Shown piece by piece: positions 1-8,394 of a stretch of DNA of 19,100 nucleotides (positions are counted from its first letter, which is position 1; each line of letters opens with the position of its first letter). The position numbers were made by a program, and so were the translations under genes. The notes under the pieces were generated by a model. It did not search any database. It was not told the DNA's origin and saw only the letters and a list, made by a program, of their open reading frames with translations. This stretch comes from an uncultured Pseudomonadota bacterium. GTDB taxonomy: Bacteria; Myxococcota; UBA796. The stretch is taken from NCBI GenBank assembly GCA_913040875.1, contig CAJWHX010000009.1, positions 1 to 19,100 of the forward strand, given 5' to 3'.

Positions 1-120
1 AAAACTTTTTCCATAGTTTCGAGATACATTCTTTCTTGAGTTACTTCTTTTGCTTTATCATACTCAGTAAATATAGAAACGAACCTGCTCGCTTCACCCT
101 CCGCTGATGCTACAAATGTA
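1..120 (-). CDS. hflK: HflK-type SPFH/band-7 protein, internal or C-terminal fragment, partial
   Basis: Read on the minus strand, codons from about base 120 down to base 3 give FVASAEGEASRF, then FTEYDKAKEVTQERMYLETMEKV, and run off the window. This matches the conserved late part of HflK (pattern AxGExxRFxxLLxEYxxAPExTRxRLYxETMExVL), the stretch after the band-7 domain. HflK pairs with HflC in the inner membrane and modulates the FtsH protease. No stop or start is visible. Above about base 115-123 the same frame becomes antisense gspD, so the gene is cut on its 5' side. The family call rests on motif memory over about 38 residues; HflC or another SPFH protein is less likely because of the ERMYLETMEKV block. 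Confidence 0.7.
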
Positions 121-1779
121 GGGAGCGAAGAAAAGTACATTGAAAAGATCATCTCTGATGAGCGAACAAACTCTTTGATTGTCATGGCAAATGAAAATGC
201 TCTCGAAACGATCATCAAGTTGATTAAAGATTTGGACGTCGACGTGGATCCAGCCTCTAGAGCACAGATACATGTGGTCTATCTAGAACATGCAAAAGCC
301 GAGGATATCGCACAAGTACTCAGCAATCTGTCCAACAACACAAGCGGAAACTCACGAAACAGTTCTAGAAACAATTCACGGAACAACTCTAGAAACAATT
401 CTAGAAACTCTAGAAACAACAACAACAACGGTAAAGGTGCTGCCACCGGTGATACCAAAAGTAATTCCTCAGCAGTTGCCGCATTTGATTCCGGCATTCG
501 AATCACACACGATGAAAATACAAACTCTTTGGTCATCATCGCCACACCCGATCAGATCCAATACGTCAAACAGGTAATCGAAAAGCTAGACATTCGGCGC
601 AAACAGGTTTTTGTTGAAGCGGTAGTGTTAGAGCTGGCGAGTGATGAAACTTTTGACTTTGGACTCGGAGCACACTTGGGTAAGCCCAACGACGATGGCT
701 CTCTGTCCATCTTCAGCTCTCAGTTAAATGGTTCATCCTTTGGCCTTTCGGCAGATCTTCTCAGTGGAATGGCAATGGGTGTCTTTGGAGAGCCCGTCTC
801 TGTCAATGTGAGCGATGGACTTGGAGGGAGCGCTTCGATGTCTGTACCTGCTTTCGGTATTGCACTGAACGCACTGCAGAGCAATTCTTCTGTCAACATT
901 TTGTCCACGCCAAACATTTTGACTCTGGACAATGAAGAGGCCGCCATTATTGTGGGTAGAAATATTCCATTCCCAGTATCGACTGGTCGGGACAACAACA
1001 ACAATCCCATCATTTCTTATCAGCGAGAAGATGTTGCCATCACCTTGAAAGTGACCCCACAAATCAACGAATCCAACTACGTGACGCTAACCGTATTTCA
1101 AGAGGTCCAGGAAGTTGAAGAAGATTCTCAAGGATTGGATGTAGCCACAGCAGGGTTCATTACGTCCAAGCGTTCTGCAGACACTACAGTTCTAGTTAAA
1201 GACAATCAAACCGTTGTCATCGGTGGACTAATAGGAACCACTGATACCAGTGTAGCGACCAAAGTTCCCATCTTGGGAGATATCCCCATCATCGGAAAAG
1301 TTTTCCGCGGGAACAGACAGTCCTCTCGTAAATCCAATATGCTCATATTTTTGACACCACACGTTATCGATGATGAGAGTGATTTGGAAGAAGTGTACAG
1401 AGTCAAGGTCGCCCAAAGACAAGAGTTTATTCGTCGATTCTACGGAAAAAGCAGACAACAACAAGAGAACGAACTGGAAAAACTGCTTCAATACAGCATG
1501 AACCACATCGACAAGCCGTCTGTATACAGAGGCAATGAACGTTCTGAGAACAACTGGGAAGTCATTGGATCTCAGGCGCCTGTTGCTGAACCGATTGAAG
1601 GGGCTACCAATACAGACTCCAATGCGAGCTCTGAAGAAACCACACCAGCAGCTGACACAGAAAATGAAACAGTTGAGGCACCTCGCATCGAATCTACTGA
1701 AGAATCCAAGTCTACAAACGACACCGATTCAACAGAAGACAATACCGAAACAGATTCGCAAATAGAGGAGACGCCGTAA
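118..1779 (+). CDS. gspD: Type II secretion secretin GspD, 5'-truncated
   Basis: GspD is the outer-membrane channel of the T2SS. The frame is open from base 40, but GspD-like sequence begins near base 121 (SEEKYIEKIISDERTNSLIV), the end of an N-domain. A second N-domain follows at about 265-600 (AQIHVVYLEHAKAEDIAQVL ... GIRITHDENTNSLVIIA), then the secretin domain from about 600, with the signature VPILGDIPIIGKVF at 1264-1305. N0, N1 and part of N2 are missing. The frame has a stop at 37-39 and no convincing start: TTG 175 and ATG 184 both lie inside the domain. The N-domain loop carries an Asn/Ser/Arg repeat, and the last 100 or so residues are an acidic Glu/Thr/Ser/Asp-rich tail. The stop overlaps the gspE start by one base. 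Identity is sure; whether a full-length protein is made is not. Confidence 0.93.
   Translation, partial: VGSEEKYIEKIISDERTNSLIVMANENALETIIKLIKDLDVDVDPASRAQIHVVYLEHAKAEDIAQVLSNLSNNTSGNSRNSSRNNSRNNSRNNSRNSRNNNNNGKGAATGDTKSNSSAVAAFDSGIRITHDENTNSLVIIATPDQIQYVKQVIEKLDIRRKQVFVEAVVLELASDETFDFGLGAHLGKPNDDGSLSIFSSQLNGSSFGLSADLLSGMAMGVFGEPVSVNVSDGLGGSASMSVPAFGIALNALQSNSSVNILSTPNILTLDNEEAAIIVGRNIPFPVSTGRDNNNNPIISYQREDVAITLKVTPQINESNYVTLTVFQEVQEVEEDSQGLDVATAGFITSKRSADTTVLVKDNQTVVIGGLIGTTDTSVATKVPILGDIPIIGKVFRGNRQSSRKSNMLIFLTPHVIDDESDLEEVYRVKVAQRQEFIRRFYGKSRQQQENELEKLLQYSMNHIDKPSVYRGNERSENNWEVIGSQAPVAEPIEGATNTDSNASSEETTPAADTENETVEAPRIESTEESKSTNDTDSTEDNTETDSQIEETP
349..429 (+). repeat. Degenerate codon repeat (Asn-Ser-Arg) inside gspD
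   Basis: This stretch reads NSRNSSRNNSRNNSRN and onward, ending in five Asn. The DNA consists of near-copies of a unit around TCTAGAAACAA, then AAC trinucleotides. It lies in the loop of the last periplasmic N-domain of GspD, between two conserved halves, so it extends a surface loop rather than breaking the fold. Such tracts can change length by slippage. Confidence 0.8.
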
Positions 1780-3377
1780 TGGGAATCCGACGCGTCGCCA
1801 GGGTCTCTTTTGAATACAACAGTCCTTCCATAGCCGAAAAGGCGAAAAGTACTGGGATTCTGCACCTAAATGATTTAACTGTTGAACAAATTGATGTTCA
1901 ATTCATTAGACCGCTCTCTCTCGGTCTTGTTCGAGATCAAATGGCACTCCCTCTATGGGTTAAGGACGGGCATTTAGAAGTTGCGATCGGTGATCCCAGT
2001 CAGTTCCAACTTCTCGATGAATACCGAATATTCTTTGGCAAACCCATCCGTCCGGTTCTAGTTGACAGTACCAAACTCCCCGCGTGGATCAATCAAGCGT
2101 TTGATCGTGCCACTCAATCAGCCTCTGCACTAATGGAAGAGATGGAACGAGATGGTGAAGTGGAAAAAGACGGTGAGATTCTGATCGGTGAAGATCTACT
2201 GGACAATCCACAAGCAGCTCCAATCGTTCGCTTTGTAAACTCATTGCTCAGCCAAGCGATCAAACAGAAGGCCTCTGATATCCATATTGAACCCTTTGAA
2301 AAGGATCTTGAAGTTCGCATGCGGGTAGATGGTGTGCTTCAAACGGAAGTTCAACCACCCAGTGCATGGAAGGGACAGTTGGTTTCTCGTATCAAGGTGA
2401 TGGCGTATTTGGATATCGCAAAGAAAAACGTTCCTCAGGATGGTCGCATTCGTACACGTATGGCTGGGCGGGCGATCGACATTCGTGTTTCGACAATGCC
2501 AGTGAGACACGGTGAACGAGTTGTAATGCGTATTTTGGAGAAGCAAACCAACTTTTCCTTAGACGGCGTGGGAATGGCAGCCGATACTCTCTCTCGATTC
2601 AGAGAGGTGATCAAGATCCCGTATGGAATTATTCTGGTGTGTGGTCCGACAGGATCTGGTAAAACGACGACATTGTATTCAGCGTTGTCCGAAATCAACT
2701 CTCCCGATAAAAATATCCTGACGATTGAAGATCCCATTGAGTACGAACTCAAGGGAATTGGTCAAACACAAGTCAATCACAAAATTGGTCTCAACTTTGC
2801 ACGGGTGGTTCGAGCCCATTTGCGTCAAGATCCCGATGTGATTCTTATCGGAGAGACTCGTGACAAGGAAACCGCTGAAAATGCCATCCAAGCTTCATTA
2901 ACCGGTCACTTGGTGTTCTCGACAATTCATACGAATGACTCCCCCACATCATTTACCCGCTTGATCGACATGGGAATTGAACCCTTCTTGGTCGCCACCT
3001 CAATTACAGCTGTGTTGGCGCAACGTCTGGTTAGACGACTCTGTACACACTGCAAGGAACCTTATGATCCTAGCCCATCGGACCTAAGAAAGATGGACAT
3101 AGAATCGCATATGGATCTGTTTTCTGGCGTATTGTATAGAGCAAAGGGATGCCCCGAATGTTCAAACAAGGGATACTCTGGTAGAATGGGGATTTATGAA
3201 CTGATGGTCGTCGATGAAGAGATCCGCCGAGTTGTAGCACAAGGAAAGGATGCCGCCACCATCATGCAGCTCTGTGTATCCAAAGGAATGCGGACCCTCC
3301 GAGGAGACGGAATGCTCAAGGTATTGGAAGGATCCACTTCTCTAGATGAAATCTTCCGAGTTGCTTCAGGAGGCTGA
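1779..3377 (+). CDS. gspE: Type II secretion ATPase GspE
   Basis: Cytoplasmic hexameric ATPase that powers pseudopilus assembly through GspF and GspL. Its 532 residues are in the normal range. An N-terminal GspE_N/MshEN-like domain covers about residues 30-115 (FIRPLSLGLV ... VAIGDPSQFQLLDEYR). The motor domain has Walker A GPTGSGKT at 289-296, the Asp-box region ILTIEDPIEYEL, the Walker B/His-box region with LRQDPDVILIGETRD and TGHLVFSTIHTNDS, and a C-terminal zinc-binding tetracysteine (CTHC ... CPEC). GspE/PilT proteins usually read GEIRD or GEMRD, so GETRD is a small oddity. The ATG overlaps the gspD TAA by one base, implying coupled translation. Chosen over PilB because the whole surrounding operon is gsp. 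Confidence 0.97.
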   Translation: MGIRRVARVSFEYNSPSIAEKAKSTGILHLNDLTVEQIDVQFIRPLSLGLVRDQMALPLWVKDGHLEVAIGDPSQFQLLDEYRIFFGKPIRPVLVDSTKLPAWINQAFDRATQSASALMEEMERDGEVEKDGEILIGEDLLDNPQAAPIVRFVNSLLSQAIKQKASDIHIEPFEKDLEVRMRVDGVLQTEVQPPSAWKGQLVSRIKVMAYLDIAKKNVPQDGRIRTRMAGRAIDIRVSTMPVRHGERVVMRILEKQTNFSLDGVGMAADTLSRFREVIKIPYGIILVCGPTGSGKTTTLYSALSEINSPDKNILTIEDPIEYELKGIGQTQVNHKIGLNFARVVRAHLRQDPDVILIGETRDKETAENAIQASLTGHLVFSTIHTNDSPTSFTRLIDMGIEPFLVATSITAVLAQRLVRRLCTHCKEPYDPSPSDLRKMDIESHMDLFSGVLYRAKGCPECSNKGYSGRMGIYELMVVDEEIRRVVAQGKDAATIMQLCVSKGMRTLRGDGMLKVLEGSTSLDEIFRVASGG

Positions 3378-3379
3378 GC

Positions 3380-4615
3380 ATGGCGGCATTCGAATACAAA
3401 GCGCTTGCAGCGAATGGAAAGAAAACCAGTGGGATCATCAACGCCGACAATAAAAAACAGGCTCGTTCTCAACTGAAAAAAAAGGGACTCTTTCCCACTG
3501 AAGTCAAAGAGCAGCAATCCGGCAAAGCGACCAAAGGAGAAGGACTCAGTATTGAAATTGATTTCTCCAAATTCTTTGAACGGGTTTCCGCTCAAGAGTT
3601 GGCTGAAATGACGAGTCAGATGGAAACGCTGATTCGAACCTCTATTGATATTGCAGAAACGCTTGAGATCTTAGCGGATCAAACAGAAAACAACATGTTA
3701 AGACTAGCCCTTGTCGAAATTAAAGACAAAGTCCAAAAGGGAGAGTCTCTCTCATCAGCGATGAAAGAACATCCAAAGATTTTCAATAATCTGTACGTAT
3801 CCCTAGTAGAAGTCGGCCAAGAAACCGGAAGACTGGATGATATCTTGGCTCGATTGAGAGAGTACACTGCAAAGATGGTGGACTTACAACAAAAGGTGAT
3901 CAAAGCGGTCAGTTATCCACTCCTTACAATGTTTATCTCCGGTGCCGTTGTTCTAGGAATCTTCATCGGTGTAATCCCCCGTATTCGAAAGCTCTTTGAT
4001 ACGTTTGGAGCTACCCTTCCCTTACCCACTCAAATCGTACTTGCGATTAGTGACTTCTTACTCAATCGCTGGTACATCCCACTTATTTTGGTGTCCGTCT
4101 TTGCCTATACATTCCCAAGATGGTTGAAAACCGAAAAGGGACGATACACTTTTGATACATGGCTGCTCAAACTGCCCTTCTTCGGGAACCTCTTTCGAAT
4201 GATTTCGACCTCTAGATTTTCCAGAACATTGGCAACTTTACTTCGAGGTGGGCTTCCCCTAGCCGACGCGTTGCCGATTGCACAAAATGTGCTGGGAAAT
4301 GTGGTACTCGAGGAAGTGGTCTCAGAAGCAACAGACAACATCATCAAGGGAAATGCCTTTGCCACACCACTTTCCGATTCGGGACAGTTTCCTCCATTAC
4401 TCGTTCGCATGATCGCCGTTGGCGAACGCACTGGCGAGATGGAACACATGCTTGTAGAGGCTTCAGATGCCTATGACCAGCGTGTCGATACCAAACTGAA
4501 CTCCCTTGCTTCGGTAATTGAACCGTTTATGATGGTGGGGCTGGGAGGAATTGTTCTCCTCATCGGCTCTTCTGTACTATTGCCATTGCTGAACATGTCG
4601 GCCTTGGCTCGATAA
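3380..4615 (+). CDS. gspF: Type II secretion inner-membrane platform protein GspF
   Basis: Polytopic inner-membrane protein that couples GspE to pseudopilin extraction. The 411 residues hold two T2SSF repeats: one from about residue 75 (QELAEMTSQMETLIRTSIDI) and one from about residue 275 (SRFSRTLATLLRGGLPLADAL). Hydrophobic segments lie at about 175-200 (LLTMFISGAVVLGIFIGVIP), 232-250 and near the C-terminus (MVGLGGIVLLIGSSVLLPLL), the family pattern. An AGGAGG ribosome-binding site at 3368-3373, inside the end of gspE, precedes the ATG by 6 bases and fixes the start. Gap to gspE is 2 bases. Confidence 0.97.
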   Translation: MAAFEYKALAANGKKTSGIINADNKKQARSQLKKKGLFPTEVKEQQSGKATKGEGLSIEIDFSKFFERVSAQELAEMTSQMETLIRTSIDIAETLEILADQTENNMLRLALVEIKDKVQKGESLSSAMKEHPKIFNNLYVSLVEVGQETGRLDDILARLREYTAKMVDLQQKVIKAVSYPLLTMFISGAVVLGIFIGVIPRIRKLFDTFGATLPLPTQIVLAISDFLLNRWYIPLILVSVFAYTFPRWLKTEKGRYTFDTWLLKLPFFGNLFRMISTSRFSRTLATLLRGGLPLADALPIAQNVLGNVVLEEVVSEATDNIIKGNAFATPLSDSGQFPPLLVRMIAVGERTGEMEHMLVEASDAYDQRVDTKLNSLASVIEPFMMVGLGGIVLLIGSSVLLPLLNMSALAR

Positions 4616-4654
4616 TTCACACTCTCTACTCTCAATATAAATTAGGAGATCCAT

Positions 4655-5080
4655 ATGAAAAGAAATCTATTGACCCGTGCAGCCCGTAAAGGGATGTCTC
4701 TCATTGAAATCGTAGTTGTCCTCGCTATCCTAGGTATCTTGGCAACCGTAATCGGTGGCTCAATGCTTGGAGCGCTCGACTCTGCAAATCAAGACACCAC
4801 TCGCATTGCCATTGGCCGCGTCAGCTCTGCTCTTGATATGTACGCTGCAAAACACAGAGGGAAATACCCTTCTACCAGCCAAGGATTGGTCTCTGCAAAA
4901 ACATTGATGCCAAATGGTGAAGTCCTATTGGACGCCTGGGGCTATGATTTTGTATATCTCAGTCCAGCCCAAGGTTGTGACGCCAAATATGAAGTAAAAT
5001 CCCTTGGTAAAGATGGCAAAGAAGGTGGTGTTGAATTCGATATGGACATCAGTTCATGCAACCTGAATGGTGAGGAGTAG
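4655..5080 (+). CDS. gspG: Type II secretion major pseudopilin GspG
   Basis: Main subunit of the pseudopilus. The class III leader is MKRNLLTRAARKG, cut before MSLIEIVVVLAILGILA: Gly at -1, Met at +1 instead of the usual Phe, and Glu at +5. The globular part ends in VKSLGKDGKEGG followed by an acidic stretch with Asp residues, matching the calcium-binding end of GspG. Length 141 is typical. AGGAGA at 4644-4649 is a good ribosome-binding site. The 39-base gap after gspF is the largest break between gspD and gspK, and a strong separate site fits the high output expected of a major subunit. Processing needs a prepilin peptidase, which is not in this window. Confidence 0.97.
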   Translation: MKRNLLTRAARKGMSLIEIVVVLAILGILATVIGGSMLGALDSANQDTTRIAIGRVSSALDMYAAKHRGKYPSTSQGLVSAKTLMPNGEVLLDAWGYDFVYLSPAQGCDAKYEVKSLGKDGKEGGVEFDMDISSCNLNGEE

Positions 5081-5088
5081 TCTCCTGT

Positions 5089-5793
5089 ATGCGTCGTGGA
5101 ATGACCCTCATAGAACTGGTGATCGTAATAGCGATCGTCGGAATGATCGCAGCCATTGCTGCGCCAAGTCTCAATTCGATTTTGGGACTTGAGCAGCAAT
5201 CGTCTGTCAAAGAAATGGGGCAAACCATGATGTGGCTTCAAGAAGAAGCCGCGATGCGAAACGTCGCATTTCGCATGGAGATCAATTTGGATCGCAATCA
5301 ATGGACCGTTGAACAAGGCGATCCAACATCCTTAATATTTGCAACTCCGGAAGAAGCAGAAGAGTTTCGCGATGAACAAAAGTCTCAGATGCGACGATTC
5401 ACAAAGCGCCAAATCGAGTCTGGAGAAGTCGAAGTAGCAGAAGACCCTTCGAAGTTTGGAACCATTGAGGACCCTCTGTTTGAGACCAAACAGACTCTGC
5501 CGGAAGGATTGCAATTCGCTTTTGTTTATACTCCTCAATACGGCGAGGACGGGGTGGAGCCCAACTTGGATCTCCCCGATGATCCAGAAGATGAAGCGGT
5601 CGCACACATCCACATCTTTCCAGACGGGACTGCTGAACACACGGTCATTCGCATCATTGAAGTGGAAGACTCTGACAGTGGCTATTCTCTGGAAATGGAT
5701 CCAATGGGGGGAATGGTACGGCTCACAAACGAGATTCTGGACCCTCGAAACTCTTTGGACTGGATCCCCGACGAAGGACCTGATTTCCGATGA
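5089..5793 (+). CDS. gspH: Type II secretion minor pseudopilin GspH
   Basis: Minor pseudopilin of the GspH/FimT group. The leader is only four residues (MRRG) before MTLIELVIVIAIVGMIAAIAAPSL, with Glu at +5. At 234 residues it is longer than most GspH proteins, with an acidic, Glu-rich middle (residues about 80-125) and an Asp-rich C-terminal half. Position directly after gspG and the AIAAPSL motif favour GspH. It starts 8 bases after gspG, and its stop overlaps the gspI start by 4 bases (ATGA). Confidence 0.88.
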   Translation: MRRGMTLIELVIVIAIVGMIAAIAAPSLNSILGLEQQSSVKEMGQTMMWLQEEAAMRNVAFRMEINLDRNQWTVEQGDPTSLIFATPEEAEEFRDEQKSQMRRFTKRQIESGEVEVAEDPSKFGTIEDPLFETKQTLPEGLQFAFVYTPQYGEDGVEPNLDLPDDPEDEAVAHIHIFPDGTAEHTVIRIIEVEDSDSGYSLEMDPMGGMVRLTNEILDPRNSLDWIPDEGPDFR

Positions 5794-6458
5794 GTATATA
5801 TCTTCGCCAGCACCATAAATTTAGAGGGGTTCGTTTCAGTTCCCAGCGTGGTTTCAGCTTGATTGAAATCACAATTGCTTTATCGATTCTGGTTCTCGCT
5901 TTGTCTATCCTAGTCGAAAATCAAGGCTTTGCTGCATTCATGACTCGAGATGCGGAAAAGATTCGAATCGCTACAATGCTGGCAGAGGAGAAAATGATTG
6001 AGGCTCAGCTGCATCTAGAATTGGAAGGATGGAAAACGTCAGACATCGATGAAGATGGTGACTTTGATGACTTGGGATCAGAAGAATTCCGTGGATCTGG
6101 AAGCAACCTAGATTTGGATGATGAGTTTGAAGACTACAAATGGGCGTATACCATCCGCAAAATTGAAATGAACATGCCTCCTGATATGGGCGGTATGATG
6201 GATGATATGATGGGATCTGGCTACTATGGCGACCAATCTCAAAATGAAGATGTTCAAAACAATCAAATGGATCTGGGAGACATTGGGATTTCCTCAGACA
6301 TGATCACAGAATACCTCTCCGATTACATTCGTGAAGTGCGAGTCATGGTCTGGTGGGAAGAGGATTTTGAAGAAACGGGAGATTATGTCGAACTGCTCAC
6401 ACATGTCGTCAACCCTTCAGGCGTAGTCACCGACCCTGAAGTCGAGGAAACGCAATGA
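5790..6458 (+). CDS. gspI: Type II secretion minor pseudopilin GspI
   Basis: Minor pseudopilin of the tip complex with GspJ and GspK. A 20-residue leader (MSIYLRQHHKFRGVRFSSQRG) precedes FSLIEITIALSILVLALSIL, with Glu at +5. The segment after the helix (MLAEEKMIEAQ) is typical of GspI. At 222 residues it is about twice the length of classical GspI. The excess is an acidic region and a methionine-rich loop (MNMPPDMGGMMDDMMGSGYY, 6169-6228). It overlaps gspH and gspJ by 4 bases each. Confidence 0.9.
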   Translation: MSIYLRQHHKFRGVRFSSQRGFSLIEITIALSILVLALSILVENQGFAAFMTRDAEKIRIATMLAEEKMIEAQLHLELEGWKTSDIDEDGDFDDLGSEEFRGSGSNLDLDDEFEDYKWAYTIRKIEMNMPPDMGGMMDDMMGSGYYGDQSQNEDVQNNQMDLGDIGISSDMITEYLSDYIREVRVMVWWEEDFEETGDYVELLTHVVNPSGVVTDPEVEETQ

Positions 6459-7174
6459 TGTTCTCTCGTTCCAACCGTGGCCTCACACTGATTGAAGTGG
6501 TCATCTCACTGGGCATTTTGGTGTTCATGGGCGCCATGACCTGGCAAACGATCGCTGGCTCTTTGATGCTAAGAGACATTTTAGAATACGAAGACTCGGT
6601 GTCTAGAAGTGCCCGAGTTGCCATGGATCAAATCAAAAAGGAGATCCGAGTAGCGTTTCTGACCTCCAACACGGCAGCGGTCAATACTTACCAAACAGTA
6701 TTCATCGGTAAAGACGGTGGCGACGAGGACCAACTGTGGTTCAATTCGATGGCCCACAGACGTAAATATGTCGGTGCTCGAGAAGGTGACCAAGCTGAAG
6801 TGACATTGTGGGTGGAGAAAGGCACTCGCGAAACAGAACAGGTGCTCTTTCACAGAGAATCTGGAAGGGTCGATCACGAACCCGAAAAAGGAGGCGTGGT
6901 CCTACCGATGATCACCCACGTCAAAACCTTCAATCTTCGCTATTTGGACGGTACCATAAACGAATGGACCGACGAGTGGGACTCCACTGGTCCTGACCAA
7001 AGCAACAGACTGCCAAGGGCCGTTGAGATTACATTGGTCATAGAAAAGGAACACCCAGAAACTGGAGATGAGCAAACGTTCACATTCTTGAACACAGTCG
7101 TATTGGAAACAGCCGTTCCAATGAAACGATCTTTGCTCGCTGGAGATGGTGGTGGGAGGAAGCTGCCGATATGA
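6455..7174 (+). CDS. gspJ: Type II secretion minor pseudopilin GspJ
   Basis: Minor pseudopilin. The short leader MMFSRSNRG is followed by LTLIEVVISLGILVFMGAMTW, with Glu at +5. The body carries a GspJ-like pattern: SVSRSARVAMDQIKKEIR after the helix, then a beta-rich domain with ETEQVLFHRESG and a late strand (LPRAVEITLVIEKEHPETG). Its 239 residues are normal for the family. Four-base overlaps with gspI and gspK suggest translational coupling. Assignment is by order and leader; J and I of divergent systems can be confused. Confidence 0.9.
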   Translation: MMFSRSNRGLTLIEVVISLGILVFMGAMTWQTIAGSLMLRDILEYEDSVSRSARVAMDQIKKEIRVAFLTSNTAAVNTYQTVFIGKDGGDEDQLWFNSMAHRRKYVGAREGDQAEVTLWVEKGTRETEQVLFHRESGRVDHEPEKGGVVLPMITHVKTFNLRYLDGTINEWTDEWDSTGPDQSNRLPRAVEITLVIEKEHPETGDEQTFTFLNTVVLETAVPMKRSLLAGDGGGRKLPI

Positions 7175-8358
7175 ACCTCCAAACCAGACAACATAGACGT
7201 TCCGGAGTGGCATTACTCGTAGCGATCACAACCGTTGCGATGCTAACCATTATGGTTACCGAGATCACCTACATTGCTAGAATGCGTCTCATGACGGCAA
7301 GCAACCAACGTGACCGTGTTCAAGCGTACTGGCTTGCAAAGTCAGGGACAGGAATTTATCAGTTGATCTTGGCAGCCAACAAGCAAATTGGAAAAAATGA
7401 GTTCATTCAGCAGTTTGGACTGGGAGATTCTTTGTGGCAGATGGTGCCGTCTCTCAACACGGGGATGATGCGGATGCTTTTCGTATCAGACTCAGCAGGA
7501 AGCGATGTCGATGAAGAAGATATCGAAACCTTTAAGTCTGAGGGAACCGTTTCTGAAAAGGTTGCGGAAGAGTCTAGAGAAGGTGGCGTATTCAACGATA
7601 GAAACTTTCTAGACTTCTCTGGAGACTTCTCGGCTGAAATCACCGATATGGAGTCCAAAATTGATATCAATCAGCTGGGTTCCGAAGGCGATGTTTTGCA
7701 AGATTCTCCTACAGCATCGAGACTGTTCTCTCTGATGAGCGGTGAAGACAACGACCAATGGTTTCTAGAACGCAACTTGGATCGCTGGGAATTGATTGGG
7801 AACTTGAAAGATTGGATAGATCAAGACACCTATCGTTCTGGGGGATTGGGGGGTCAAGAAGACTCTCTGTATGCCAACGAAGACCCTCCGTACCTTTCAA
7901 AGAATGCCAAATTTGATACCACCGATGAAATTCGCTTGATTGAAGGCTGGAACGGAGAACTCTTTGAGAAGTTTCGCGATAAGCTGACCATTTGGAGCCG
8001 AGGAAAATTCAACCTCAACTCTTTTGACGAAGAGATGCACCGAGCTTTGATTCGTGCAACGTCTCTCTCTCAACCTTCGGACGCCCAATTAGACATGTGC
8101 TTCGCCGGAACCGAAGGTTCTGTACTGTCTGCGTGGGACGTCGCTTCGTTCAACACTGGACAGGATTATGCAACCTTTGTGATGAACAACTGCGGTATAG
8201 AACTTGATGCATCGAAGATCACCAACGTAACCAAGCAGTCACAAGTTTTTGAAGTGATCAGCACGGGCATGGTGGGAACCAGCACCGTTACGATTACAAC
8301 CATTTTCGACTATTCCGGATCAAGCACTGGTAGAGTCAAGTACATACGGATTGAATAA
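7171..8358 (+). CDS. gspK: Type II secretion minor pseudopilin GspK
   Basis: Tip minor pseudopilin that caps the I-J-K complex. The leader MNLQTRQHRRSG precedes VALLVAITTVAMLTIMVTEI. As in known GspK proteins, the usual Glu at +5 is absent (Val here). The large alpha-helical domain of GspK explains the 395 residues and is recognisable in DMESKIDINQL and in WELIGNLKDWIDQDTYRSGG, which resembles the GspK signature LxDWxDxD. FNLNSFDEEMHRAL is the second conserved block. It overlaps gspJ by 4 bases and is followed by a 36-base gap. Confidence 0.93.
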   Translation: MNLQTRQHRRSGVALLVAITTVAMLTIMVTEITYIARMRLMTASNQRDRVQAYWLAKSGTGIYQLILAANKQIGKNEFIQQFGLGDSLWQMVPSLNTGMMRMLFVSDSAGSDVDEEDIETFKSEGTVSEKVAEESREGGVFNDRNFLDFSGDFSAEITDMESKIDINQLGSEGDVLQDSPTASRLFSLMSGEDNDQWFLERNLDRWELIGNLKDWIDQDTYRSGGLGGQEDSLYANEDPPYLSKNAKFDTTDEIRLIEGWNGELFEKFRDKLTIWSRGKFNLNSFDEEMHRALIRATSLSQPSDAQLDMCFAGTEGSVLSAWDVASFNTGQDYATFVMNNCGIELDASKITNVTKQSQVFEVISTGMVGTSTVTITTIFDYSGSSTGRVKYIRIE

Positions 8359-8394
8359 CATGCACACTAAAACCACAACCATCGAGGTGACACC

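Noticed and set aside
175..184. TTG 175 or ATG 184 as the true gspD start
   Set aside because: Both lie inside a conserved N-domain whose first part is encoded just upstream, and neither has a ribosome-binding site.
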